Shown: positions 56,367 to 64,000 of the stretch, in pieces
Position numbering within the stretch: the stretch's first letter is position 1
How the letters are laid out: each line of letters begins with the position of its first letter
Source: Prorocentrum cordatum
Taxonomy: Eukaryota > Sar > Dinophyceae > Prorocentrales > Prorocentraceae
Length of the DNA stretch: 64,000 bases
Assembly (NCBI GenBank): GCA_963575745.1
Contig: CAUYUJ010018882.1
Location: forward strand, 223,833 to 287,832
Direction: 5' to 3'
Program-made: the position numbers and the translations under genes
Notes under the pieces: model-generated
Database searches by the model: none
Told to the model about the DNA's origin: nothing
What the model saw: the letters and a program-made list of their open reading frames with translations, nothing else

Positions 56367-56511
56367 TGGCGGCACCATCCCTGGGAGGAGGATGCGGAGG
56401 ATGCCTGCAGTAGGCCACCGCCGGCTGGATCGGAAGGCCAGGAGCGAAGGAGGGACAGCCACAACGCTGGGCTGAGGGGACTGCCGCACTGCCCCTGCGC
56501 CCTTCGAAGGC

Positions 56512-56687
56512 TCGAGTAGGGGATCTACTACAGAATCGACGTACCCCAAAATTAATCTTCGCGTCGAAATTGCAAAACAAATTCGTCGAATGTTCTTAGA
56601 TATGCAGATCATTTCACGTATCATCGTATATTCGACGAACAGAAGAATTTCGGGGTAGATCAATTCTGTAGTCGATCCCCTACTCGA
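56512..56687. mobile_element. Near-perfect foldback element (family M)
   Basis: 176 bp. Left arm TCGAGTAGGGGATCTACTAC, AGAATCGACGTACCCC; right arm GGGGTAGATCAATTCT, GTAGTCGATCCCCTACTCGA. The arms of about 36 bp differ at three or four positions. AAGGC occurs on both edges, a possible 5-bp duplication. The AT-rich middle encodes nothing. High arm identity suggests a young insertion. Confidence 0.75.
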
Positions 56688-56875
56688 AAGGCCAACCCAT
56701 AACCCCCAACGGTGATGCGACTGGCGCCCGATTTGTTGAGCCGCGCGCAGGCCATCACCGCTGGGGGTCGGAATCGGCGTTGGCTGGGGGGGGGGCGCCC
56801 AAGGCGGCTCACTCAGCACAGCGGTTGCGGCTGTCCCTCTTCGCCCATGAGAAGGGGGGATGGTTGCAAGTACAG

Positions 56876-57039
56876 TTCGGTCGGGCATGTCCTCCCACAG
56901 GCGGATTTTGGAAGAACAATGGAACAAAAACACGAACATATGTTTCAAAGTAGCCAACAAATGATCGACGAATCGTCCCCAGACTATTGTTTTACTACCT
57001 TTGCATATTCCTCCTGTAGAGGGACAGGCCCGATTCAAT
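56876..57039. mobile_element. Family A element between 38-41 bp direct repeats
   Basis: GGTCGGGCATGTCCTCCCAC, then AGGCGGATTTTGGAAGAAC on the left; TCGTCCCCAGACTATTG, CATATTCCTCCTGTAGAGGG and ACAGGCCCGATTCA on the right. Flanks are long direct repeats: TCTTCGCCCATGAGAAGGGG at 56838 and TCTTCGCCCACGAGCAGGGG at 57040, each continuing through GGTTGCAAG. These are longer than a normal target duplication. Confidence 0.8.
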
Positions 57040-57219
57040 TCTTCGCCCACGAGCAGGGGGGGACGGTTGCAAGAGCACAGCCGTCGTGCAGCCGCAGGGG
57101 ACGCAGCAGCAGGAACGACGGGGCCCCTTTCCAGCCACGACGGGCCCCTGCCAGGAATGGCACTTTCTCCTGGAGCTGGGTGCACGGAGCGGCCAGGAGA
57201 CCAGAACCCATCCCGAACT

Positions 57220-57345
57220 CTCCTCCTCCTCCTCCTCCTCCTCCTCCTCGTCCTCCTCGTCCTCCTCGTCCTCCTCGTCCTCCTCGTCCTCCTCCTCCTC
57301 CTCGTCCTCCTCCTCCTCCTCCTCCTCCTCCTCCTCCTCCTCCTC
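57220..57345. repeat. (CCT)n with GTCCTCCTC units
   Basis: CCT tract with regular 9-bp CCTCCTCGT higher-order spacing (57250-57300). CAGAACCCATCC occurs at both ends of the tract (57201 and 57351). Confidence 0.95.
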
Positions 57346-57398
57346 GGAAACCAGAACCCATCCTGAGCCCGGATCAATCATGAGGGGCATCGGTAACG

Positions 57399-57590
57399 GG
57401 GTATAGGCATAGGGGAGGATGCATCGACCTGGAGTCGGCGATACATCGTCGACAGGTCGGCGATTGGCCCCCGATAGTGCATCCGCACCTTCCTGGGCGG
57501 GGTGGGGCTATCGGGCCCCTAGCGACGATCAATGGGCGATTGGGGGTCGTTGCATCCCCCCTATGCCTATCTCCCCCGATCGTTGCCACT
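57399..57590. mobile_element. Family F element, copy 2
   Basis: Left GGTATAGGCATAGGGGAGGA, then TGCATCGACC; right GGTCGTTGCATCCCCC, then CTATGCCTATC. The ends are inverted over about 25 bp. The interior matches 25570-25752, including CGATCAATGGGCGATTGGGG. Confidence 0.8.
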
Positions 57591-57971
57591 GAAATCAGCA
57601 TCGAACCCGCGAGTCGAATTCGGATCGGCCAGCATTGGCGCAGAATCAACATTGGATCGGCACGGCCGCGCCGTGATGCACAGCAGCGCCTCGTAGGCAT
57701 CGCGTTGCATCGGATCGCTGGAATCTCGGAATCGAACCGCATCGAGCTGGCCAGATTCGACATCGAACCGGATCGATCGGATCGACATGGGCCCTTCTGA
57801 ACCCAAAGTGGTCTTGTACACCCGTCGTTCATTTCGAATCGTGCTCACTTCTAAGTGTGCACGCTTCTCATTGCTCCTGGCCCCCTGGTGGCCAGGAACA
57901 GGTCCAGGATAGAACAATTAGAAATGAAAGGATCTTGGCCCCCCAGAAAATCACTCCAAAAATAACCAAAT

Positions 57972-58059
57972 TGGTCAAACAATACTCAAAAAATAGTCCC
58001 CAGACTATTTTGTGATGATATTTTAATATTCCTCCTGTAGGGGGACACGCCCGACTTAA
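57972..58059. mobile_element. Family A element, right half
   Basis: ATACTCAAAAAATAGTCCCC, AGACTATTTTGTGATGATA, AATATTCCTCCTGTAGGGGG and ACACGCCCGACTTAA. The left inverted end is not found within the preceding 150 bp, so this copy is truncated or its left end is strongly diverged. Confidence 0.7.
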
Positions 58060-58221
58060 TGGAAGCAGCGGGTCGACCTGAGGGGGGCGTGGGCGGGACC
58101 ACGGGGGCACGGCCGGGCTCGCCGGAGCCCCGAACGCGCGTCCGCTGCGTGGAAGGATGTGCAGGGAGGCTCTCTGGAGCACTCGCGCAGCGCAGCGTGC
58201 AGAGAAAGAGAGGGGGAACGA

Positions 58222-58222
<1 letters not shown>

Positions 58223-58252
<30 letters not shown>

Positions 58253-58453
58253 GAGGAGGAGGAGGAGGAGGAGGAGGAGGAGGAGGAGGAGAGAGGGGGA
58301 ACGAGGGTGCAGCGGAGGGATGCAAATCACGGTTGCCCGACGCCTCTGCTGTGCAACCGCCTCTTGCTGGCGCTCCCGGCCAGCAGTTTGGGCCGTCCTG
58401 GGGAATGCAAGGAGGACGCGGGGGCAAGCGCGACAAAGAGAGAGAGAGAGAGA

Positions 58454-58484
<31 letters not shown>

Positions 58485-58490
58485 AAAACA
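58223..58490. repeat. (GGA)n and (GA)n purine tracts
   Basis: Near-pure GGA at 58223-58293, then unique sequence, then GAGAGA with an A-rich patch at 58437-58490. Confidence 0.95.
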
Positions 58491-58510
58491 AACGAACAAT
58501 TCCCCCCGTT

Positions 58511-59390
58511 TTACCTGAAGCTACAAGCGCCGGCAACGTCGCCCGCGAACGCTCGGCAGGTCGCAACACCAGTGGTGGCGTCATTTACGGATTCCCATGG
58601 CGTTGCCGCCCCGCTGGACAATCCACTTTGGACTTGGAGCCTTTTCGCGGTTGCGGGGCGCATTCCGCGCCACAGCCCGTTGAGGCGCCCCGACAGTTCG
58701 CGCTGGCCCTTTGGCCTGCACGCACGCTTGAGCGCCACCAAGCGTGTCTGCGCGAAGCATGCGCGTGGGCGACAGAACACGTACCGCTCCCTGACCACCA
58801 AGTTGTGCCCATTGGCGTCCGCATCAGCAAACAGGTGCTCGCGCCGCCTTGGCTAAGGCGCGTCTTGCCTGGCAGGGCGGCGACCAGGCACATCGACATC
58901 GTCCTGCGTCTCCTCGCGCTGCCCCGCGGCCGCGGGAGGAGGCGAAATCAGCAGGCTCAGCGATGCGCGTGTCTACGACACCGCGGCCTAAATAAGACAC
59001 TCAAGCGGCAGACTCGAATGTGTCTAAAACAACATGGTACGTATTTATGTACGCCTGCCAGCACCACTCCGCGTGCGCACGCATTGCGGCACCCAGCTTC
59101 GCATACTTGTCGACCAGATTTTGCTGCCGTCGGGTATCCTGCGAGCCTACGACCCATGGCAACTCTTTGGGCCACAGTCGCACGGGCTTGTATTTTCTGA
59201 TTCTGCACTGCTCGCGGCCCAGTGCCACCCAACTCATAGACGCAGTGCCACATCTGCGCCCGGAGCTCCACATGCTTGCGCTCAGGGCGGGGTGCACCGT
59301 AGCGGGCCCTACGCCCTGCGCCCTTGGTGACGTCGGCGCGCAATCCGTCCACACTGTCACTGGAACGACTGCCGTCCGGAACGCGGGCAA
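58511..59390 (-). pseudogene. Coding relics, family unknown
   Basis: Two minus-strand stretches with good protein character: 59001-59390 (PVRLWPKELPWVVGSQDTRR, then NLVDKYAKLGAAMRAHAEWC and QAYINTYHVVLDTFESAA to a stop at 59001) and 58511-58801 (ALKRACRPKGQRELSGRLNG, then LWRGMRPATAKRLQVQSG). They lie downstream, on the same strand, of the reverse transcriptase relic and may belong to the same element or to a neighbouring gene. Frames differ and no start is visible. Unassigned GC-rich DNA connects them. Confidence 0.4.
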
Positions 59391-59642
59391 AACGGCCCAT
59401 AGCCTCGCTGGAAAGATGCCCTGGTCAGACTGCGGCGCCAGCAGTGGGCCGAACGCTGAAATTCGAAAAAACTTGGCCTCGTCATCGCTCCAGCCGCCTC
59501 TCTCCGTGGAGGCGCCTGCCTGCCCCGCAACAGGGAGCCGTCAGCGAAGACCTCGCCCGTGTGTAGTGGCCGGGGTGAGGCCCTTCCTCAAATGCTCGGC
59601 TCGACACTGGGAGCTCGGGCACAAGAGCAGGATCTTCGCAAC

Positions 59643-59875
59643 TTTGAGCAGAGACCGACCGTCCCGGCATTCCTATTGTCCTACCACGACATGTTCTTAG
59701 AACCCAAGAATGTTCTAATAACACAACAATGTTCTTATAACATAAACCTGATGTGTTAAACCAAGACAGCCCCAACCAGGAAAGTTCTAAGAACATTTCG
59801 TGGGAACCACAAAAGGTTCTTAGAACATTGTTTGGTAGGACTATAGGCACGCCAGGACGCTTCGCCACTGCGTGA
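59643..59875. mobile_element. Family B element
   Basis: TTGAGCAGAGACCGACCGTC, CCTATTGTCCTACCACGACA, ATGTTCTTAGAACCCAAG on the left; CACAAAAGGTTCTTAGAACA, TTTGGTAGGACTATAGGCAC, CCAGGACGCTTCGCCACTGC on the right. The inverted parts extend more than 40 bp from each end with mismatches. It lies between coding relics. Confidence 0.85.
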
Positions 59876-61007
59876 CAACTGCCCCGCCCCCACCGCCATT
59901 CCGCAGCAGCAGACGGAGGCTTTGGATTCGAACCTCGCTGCTGGGTGTGGCGGAAGCCCACGCGCTGCCAGTGCGGTGGCCGCGCAGAGCACCAAAACCA
60001 TCGGTGTCTGCGCGTGCCCCCCTCGAGCTCGCGCGCCTGGCACGGCGGGCTGTCAGCTCTGCCCTTGGCGTGCAATCGGCTCTGGGGCCACATGCCTCCG
60101 TAGAAGACTGTGCGCACTCTGGTCCTGTGCTCCTGTGTCCACTTCCTGGTGAGCGGTCGTGCAAGCAGAGCTCAAGCCGGCTCCGCGAGTATCGATCCCG
60201 TCACGCCTGCCTCAGTACCCCAGCGCTGTCTCCATACTGCGTGGGGCTGGTGGTGGGTGTAGCGTTTCACCATCGCGGCGCGGCGCCATAGTGACGTCGT
60301 CTGGAGCTGCAGCACCTCGCTTGCGATGGTGACTGTCGACGGCGACTGCATGCTGCAGTCAAGCCTTTTGACCGTGGATGCGACGGCCGCTGCAGGCCTC
60401 CCTCGCAAATTGCCACGGCCTGGGTGAGCCTCGTGACCCTCATGGCCCACGTGCGCCGTGCTGCGCATCACCGCGCCCGCAGAGCTGCTCCTCCTCCTGG
60501 GTCCCTTGCCGCACCCGGGCCCGCTCCACTGTCGGGCCAGCGTTGGCGAGCACGGCAGCGTCGGCGTCCTCCGCCCCAAAAAACACAACCAAGACCCCGC
60601 GGCGGAGAGCCGCGTGTTCTGCAGCAGTGTGTCCGAGGCGCCCACGACCTTGGACCCGTCGAGAAGCGAGGGGATCTCGCCCATGATCACCAGCACTTGG
60701 GCAGCCCCTCCTGCGATTCGCACTCGCCTGACGCGGCGCCTGCGCAGGCCGGGTTTCGCCTTCCGCTTCAGGTGCGCTTGCAGGACTCGCCTTCCCGCCG
60801 CACTCGACGCGACCCCAAGGTGGGCCGCGCTGCGGGTGACGCGCACCCCGAGGTCTCTGCGCAGAGCCGCCAACGCCTCCTCCATTGCAGTGCGGTTGGC
60901 CAGCGTGGCTGTCTTGCCCTTCTCGCCCCTGGACGCTGGCAGCTCGAGGCCCTCGGGCACCTCGATGGCGTCCCTCATCATTCTGGCGTGCTCGGCGCTC
61001 ACGAAAT

Positions 61008-61150
61008 TGAAGGGGCCCTGTGACACACAAATCAATAGACACACGTAACAAGATTCCCCATGTTTTCTAGAATTTTCTGGGTTGTCGTCTTCCTCTCACT
61101 TCCCATAGCCTGGGAGTCGACGATGACTCGTGTCAGTGGTTTTCCCCTCC
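61008..61150 (-). mobile_element. Family C element inside the RT relic
   Basis: TGAAGGGGCCCTGTGACACA, ACAAATCAATAGACACACG, CTTCCTCTCACTTCCCATAG, TCGACGATGACTCGTGTCAG. Coding character stops at one edge (DFSGGE) and resumes at the other (FNFVSAEHARMM), so it lies within a formerly continuous frame. CTTC lies at both edges when read on the minus strand. Confidence 0.8.
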
Positions 61151-61266
61151 AGAGAAGTCTTCCTGCCCGTGCGTTGCCGCCGAGAGGTGAGCCACACACA
61201 GGCCGAGGCCCTCCCACGGGAAGCTGCCGGCGACCGCAGCGACCTCCAGGAGCAAGACCATCATCA

Positions 61267-61430
61267 GTAAGTCGGGCGTGTCCCCCTGCAGGCGAACTCT
61301 GGACTTGCCATAGAACATACCCACCCAAAATGCTCAAAGATAAGCACTGATAGTCAAATGATTGTCCCCTGACTATTTTTCGACTACTCTTGAACGTTCC
61401 TCCTGTAGAGGGACAGGCCCCCCGGCTTAA
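61267..61430. mobile_element. Family A element with perfect 8-bp duplication
   Basis: 164 bp. Left GTAAGTCGGGCGTGTCCCCC, right CTCCTGTAGAGGGACAGGCC, then CCCCGGCTTAA. Flanked by perfect CATCATCA (61259-61266 and 61431-61438). Removing the element plus one repeat joins LCLMM to VLLLEVAAVAG in frame on the minus strand. Insert plus duplication is 172 bp, not a multiple of three, so it breaks the frame unless removed from RNA. Confidence 0.9.
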
Positions 61431-61741
61431 CATCATCAAGCACAGCGGGGCGAAAGCGGAGCCCGCGAATGCCACGCATCCGCCGCTCTCCAGCGGAGTG
61501 CGCCTCTTCAAGCATGACGCGGCGCACCGTGGCATAATTACACGCGAAGAAAAACGGAGGAGCCGGCGCGGAAAGTCCAAGCGACCTCCCGCCTCCCAAG
61601 CCCGGTAGTGGGAGGCGTGCTCGAGACACTTCTGCAAATCGATACTGGTCACGGCGTAGGCCTCTCGCCCTCCACGGCGGCCGTCTCCGCGAACAGCTGC
61701 TGCAGCTGTGCCGCCCTCTCGCTCGAGCGGCCCTTGCAGGC

Positions 61742-61978
61742 CCATGGGAGGAGGAGGAGGAGGAGGAGGAGGAGGAGGAGGAGGAGGAGGATCAGGAGGA
61801 GCAGGAGGAGGAGGAGGAGCAGGAGGAGCAGGAGGAGGAGGATGATTAGGAGCAGGATAAGGAGGAGGAGGAGCAGGAGGAGGAGGAGGAGCAGGAGAAG
61901 GAGGAGGAGGAGGAGCAGGAGGAGGAGGAGCAGGAGGAGGAGGAGGAGCAGGAGGAGGAGGAGTAGGAAGAGGAGGAG
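61742..61978. repeat. (GGA)n tract inside the RT relic
   Basis: GGAGGA with GGAGCA and GATTAG interruptions, about 237 bp. Coding character of the RT relic is present on both sides, so the tract expanded or inserted within the former gene. Confidence 0.95.
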
Positions 61979-62143
61979 TCTGGAGGCGCGCCCTCCCGTG
62001 GGCTGCTTCCCATCTCCGCGTCTCCCTCCAGGGCCTGCGCACCGTCTCCCGGGCGCGGGCCAGCCCGGGTAGCAGGCCTGGGGTCCCCATGCCTCCGCCG
62101 GGCCTCGGCTGGAAGCAGATGGCTAGAATGAGGTCGGGCATGT

Positions 62144-62289
62144 CTGAAGGGGCCCTGGGACACACAAATCAATACACACAGATAACCGGATCCCCCATAT
62201 TTTCGCATATGTTCTTAATTTGTGTCTTCCCCTTCACTTCCCATATTTTCCCATATTTTCCTGGGGGTCGACGATTAATTGCGTCTGAT
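62144..62289 (-). mobile_element. Family C element, nested copy
   Basis: TGAAGGGGCCCTGGGACACA, AATCAATACACACAGATAAC, CCCATATTTTCCCATATTTT, GTCGACGATTAATTGCGTCT. It follows a truncated family A start (GAGGTCGGGCATGTC at 62130) and abuts a family G element, forming a nested stack. Confidence 0.8.
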
Positions 62290-62439
62290 ACAGTGGGGGC
62301 TCGGCCACAAGAAACCTTCGGTGAAACACGGAATTTGTCGATCGAGAATCGTCAAGATCCTATTGGGGGCCCATCGAAATCCAAGAAACCCAGGGAACCC
62401 TCGCAAAATGCCACTGGTTTCTTGGCACGCCCCCACAGT
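62290..62439. mobile_element. Family G foldback element, copy 2
   Basis: ACAGTGGGGGCTCGGCCACA, then AGAAACC on the left; GGTTTCTTGGCACGCCCCCA, then CAGT on the right. The ends are inverted and match 2986-3194. Inner CTTCGGTGAAAC and ATCGAGAATCG words are unrelated to copy 1. Confidence 0.75.
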
Positions 62440-62450
62440 ATGGCTAGAAT

Positions 62451-62611
62451 TAGGTCGGGCATGTCCCCCTACAGGCAGATCTTGGGCGAGAGATAGAACA
62501 CAGCCAAAACATGTCCCCAAGTAGTCAAACAATAATGAAAACTAATCGTCCCCAGACTATTGTTGGAGTCTTTTTGAATATTCCTCCTGCAGAGGGACGT
62601 GTCCGACTGAA
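62451..62611. mobile_element. Family A element
   Basis: TAGGTCGGGCATGTCCCCCT, ACAGGCAGATCTTGG; TCGTCCCCAGACTATTGTTG, AATATTCCTCCTGCAGAGGG, ACGTGTCCGACTGAA. Flanks GGCTAGAA (62442-62449) and GGTTAGAA (62612-62619) match at 7 of 8. Confidence 0.85.
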
Positions 62612-62630
62612 GGTTAGAAGCAGATGAGAC

Positions 62631-62800
62631 GCCATAAAAACGTAATCTTGTGGCGCGCCGCGCGGATTTCTTGGATCTGCGCTGGACCTCCCTCCCTTGC
62701 GCGCGGAGCGCGCCAGGGGCGCCGCCGGAGGCGCCGCCAGGGGGGCCCAGCGCGGATCCAAGAAATCCGCACGGAGCGCCACAAGATTACTGTTTATGGC
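62631..62800. mobile_element. Family E element, complete
   Basis: 170 bp near-palindrome. Left GCCATAAAAACGTAATCTTG, TGGCGCGCCGCGCGGATTTC, TTGGATCTGCGCTGG. Right CCAGCGCGGATCCAAGAAAT, CCGCACGGAGCGCCACAAGA, TTACTGTTTATGGC. Arms of about 57 bp differ at few positions, so RNA or single-stranded DNA would fold fully. A GGCGCCGCCGGAGGCGCC core sits in the centre. Confidence 0.85.
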
Positions 62801-62996
62801 GCTTTTCCTCTCTGAATCGTCTGATCGTACTCGGGGTTGCTGGCCACAAAGCGCCCTCCTCGTGGCCTTGAGGGCGCTTGCAGTACCCGGCAGACCACGG
62901 GCGCCGCCCGCCAGCCAAAGCCGCGGATGCCGATCTGCTTCGTCCAGGCCGGTATGCCTCTTGAGCGCGCGGCAACTTGCCTCCACGCGGCTACGC

Positions 62997-63106
62997 TTAA
63001 GTCGGACATGTCCTCTTAAATTGGAAAAAAAACAAATACACCACAACATTGTTTTTGTATAAGAATTGTCGACCATTCCTCCTGTAGAAGGACATGCCCG
63101 AGTGAA
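62997..63106. mobile_element. Family A element, shortest full copy
   Basis: 110 bp. TTAAGTCGGACATGTCCTCT on the left; GACCATTCCTCCTGTAGAAG, then GACATGCCCGAGTGAA on the right. Flanks GGCTACGC (62989-62996) and GGCTAGGC (63107-63114) match at 7 of 8. The middle is A-rich and shorter than in other copies. Confidence 0.85.
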
Positions 63107-63297
63107 GGCTAGGCAGGATCGTCTTTCGGGGCAAGGGGCTTCCATGGTTTCTGGGGCCGCGTCCACTCGTGGAGGGCCCCAGCCGAGCCTTCCAAATGCC
63201 TTTTTCACCCGCTCGTCTCGTGCCTTCTGCCCCGCGCGTCGGCCAAGGCAGCCTTGCGGTCGGCTTCGGCCACATGTTCCGCCTCAGCAGCCCAACA

Positions 63298-63690
63298 TTA
63301 AATGTTGGCAAGCTGCCAGGCAGGGGCATGTCCGTCGCACGTGGTGGCCGCAGTACTGATCACATACTTCCAGGGGACACGCTCCGCGTCGCCCTGGTTC
63401 CCTGACCCGTGCTCCACCGCCAGCGGCAACAAGACGTGGTCTCGCCGTAATACATCCACCAGGCGGCGCACCCGGAGCCCAGCACCAGCAACATCATCTT
63501 GCCACACATCGACCAAGTGCACGATGTCCGTCAGTGCCAACGCCAGAACTGCAGCAACAAACGGTCGTTCAGTCGGAGCTCCTCTTCCACAGGTGGGCGG
63601 TGGCGCGAGCGATCTCCACACGGCGAATGATTTCTGGAAGTGGCCCTTTCCGAGCTTCCAGCTCCCGGCCATGGTATCCGAAGAAGTGGT
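63298..63690 (-). pseudogene. Decayed protein-coding fragment, family unknown
   Basis: Minus strand, reading from 63690: one frame gives ELEARKGPLPEIIRRVEIAR, then ATAHLWKRSSD and a stop. Another frame continues ERPFVAAVLALALTDIVHLV, then DVWQDDVAGAGLRVRRLVDV and LRRDHVLLPLAVEHGSGN, ending at a TAA at 63298-63300. A frameshift near 63575-63590 joins them. The G/C-ending codon bias is clear in the first part. It could be the C-terminal part of a mobile-element protein, but no catalytic motif is visible. Confidence 0.5.
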
Positions 63691-63700
63691 TCGGGTTGCC

Positions 63701-64000
63701 TTCGTGTGCGGCTGCAAGGGGGGAGGCGGAATGGGGAAGAGGAAGGGGGAGGAGGAAGGGTTAGATGGAAAGACAGATGCATGAACGATGCTGCAATTCA
63801 CCCTCCCGTCCCACGCCCCACCCTCATACGCCCCTGGAGGGAGAATGGGGGGAGGAGGAAATGGAATAGGGGGGAACAAGTTGGAGAAGGTGAGAGAGAG
63901 AGAGATGAGTAATTGGTTAACAGGTGTACGGGGCTACGGTGTAAAAGAGGTGGAGGTACGTTTGGGTCCTCCTTTATGGGCGTTTTCGCTGGCCGAAGGT
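63701..64000. other. No gene recognised
   Basis: Purine-rich GGGGA/GGAGGA patches (63715-63770, 63835-63905) and unassigned sequence to the window edge. Confidence 0.5.

Larger units (their letters stand above)
60172..62130 (-). pseudogene. Decayed reverse transcriptase of a retroelement
   Basis: Reading on the minus strand from 62130: GLLPGLARARETVRR with a WEAAHGRA word, then a GGA tract (61742-61978). Next comes AYAVTSIDLQKCLEHASHY, placed like RT palm motif A (hydrophobic-D-x-x-K). SGGCVAFAGSAFAPLCLMM is placed like motif B, and a family A insertion follows. Then VLLLEVAAVAGSFPW and GLGLCVAHLS, where motif C (x-x-DD) is expected but both Asp are absent. A family C insertion follows, then FVSAEHARMMRDA and GLELPASRGEKGKTATLAN, like motif D, and a basic tail (AHLKRKAKPGLRRRRVRRVR). 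Codons are strongly G/C-ending. Family assignment (probably LINE-like) is inferred from motif order only. Loss of the catalytic Asp pair plus three insertions makes it inactive. Confidence 0.65.

Noticed and set aside
61267-61430. Family A as a spliceosomal intron
   Set aside because: The host frame is on the minus strand, where the edges read TTAAGCC and CGACTTAC, not GT-AG. The GTAAGT at the left end is on the opposite strand from the gene.
1-64000. Spliced-leader gene, tRNA, rRNA or snRNA genes
   Set aside because: I looked for the conserved dinoflagellate leader word CCATTTTGGCTCAAG and for tRNA-like cloverleaf boxes and saw none, but a by-eye scan cannot exclude diverged copies.

Overview
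This window looks like non-coding, repeat-dominated nuclear DNA from a eukaryote. I see no operons, ribosome binding sites, tRNA or rRNA genes, CRISPR arrays or intact conserved genes. It is GC-rich, full of trinucleotide tracts, minisatellites and satellites, and carries many short inverted-repeat elements. The few stretches with real coding character have strongly G/C-ending codons but are broken by stops, frameshifts and insertions. Large size, high GC, decayed reverse transcriptase and mostly one-way gene relics fit a dinoflagellate best. That is an inference; no diagnostic marker such as a spliced-leader gene was seen.

Layout. 1-12 kb: duplicated segments, coding relics mostly on the minus strand, a 161-bp tandem duplication carrying an inserted foldback element, and GGA/GAC tracts. 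11.5-16.5 kb: foldback families A, B, D and J and trinucleotide tracts. 16.5-23 kb: a duplicated 9-bp minisatellite segment and the best long minus-strand coding candidates. 23-34 kb: satellites of about 90, 135 and 305 bp, CCT tracts and paired dispersed repeats. 34.6-39.9 kb: a 10-bp minisatellite followed by a roughly 150-bp satellite whose units carry GC-alternating hairpins. 43.1-45.7 kb: a large inverted-repeat composite with an 18-bp minisatellite core. 45.9-46.9 kb: the 90-bp satellite again in the opposite orientation. 49.9-50.5 kb: an ATC tract. 51.7-53.9 kb: a family A element whose ends enclose 2 kb of satellite. 54-63.2 kb: a dense swarm of foldback elements, several with 8-10 bp flanking duplications, inserted into and around a decayed reverse transcriptase gene (about 60.2-62.1 kb, minus strand).

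The most interesting signal is the swarm of small non-autonomous terminal-inverted-repeat elements (at least a dozen families). Evidence for mobility is direct in places: a perfect 8-bp duplication at an element that splits a reading frame, a perfect 9-bp duplication at 12.7 kb, a 10-bp duplication at 45.3 kb, and an empty-site paralogue at 2.8 kb. Two larger structures (43.1-45.7 and 51.7-53.9 kb) share the plan inverted end, satellite core, inverted end, suggesting that satellites arise or are carried inside these elements. Short letters (A, B, C...) used for repeat families are labels made up here.
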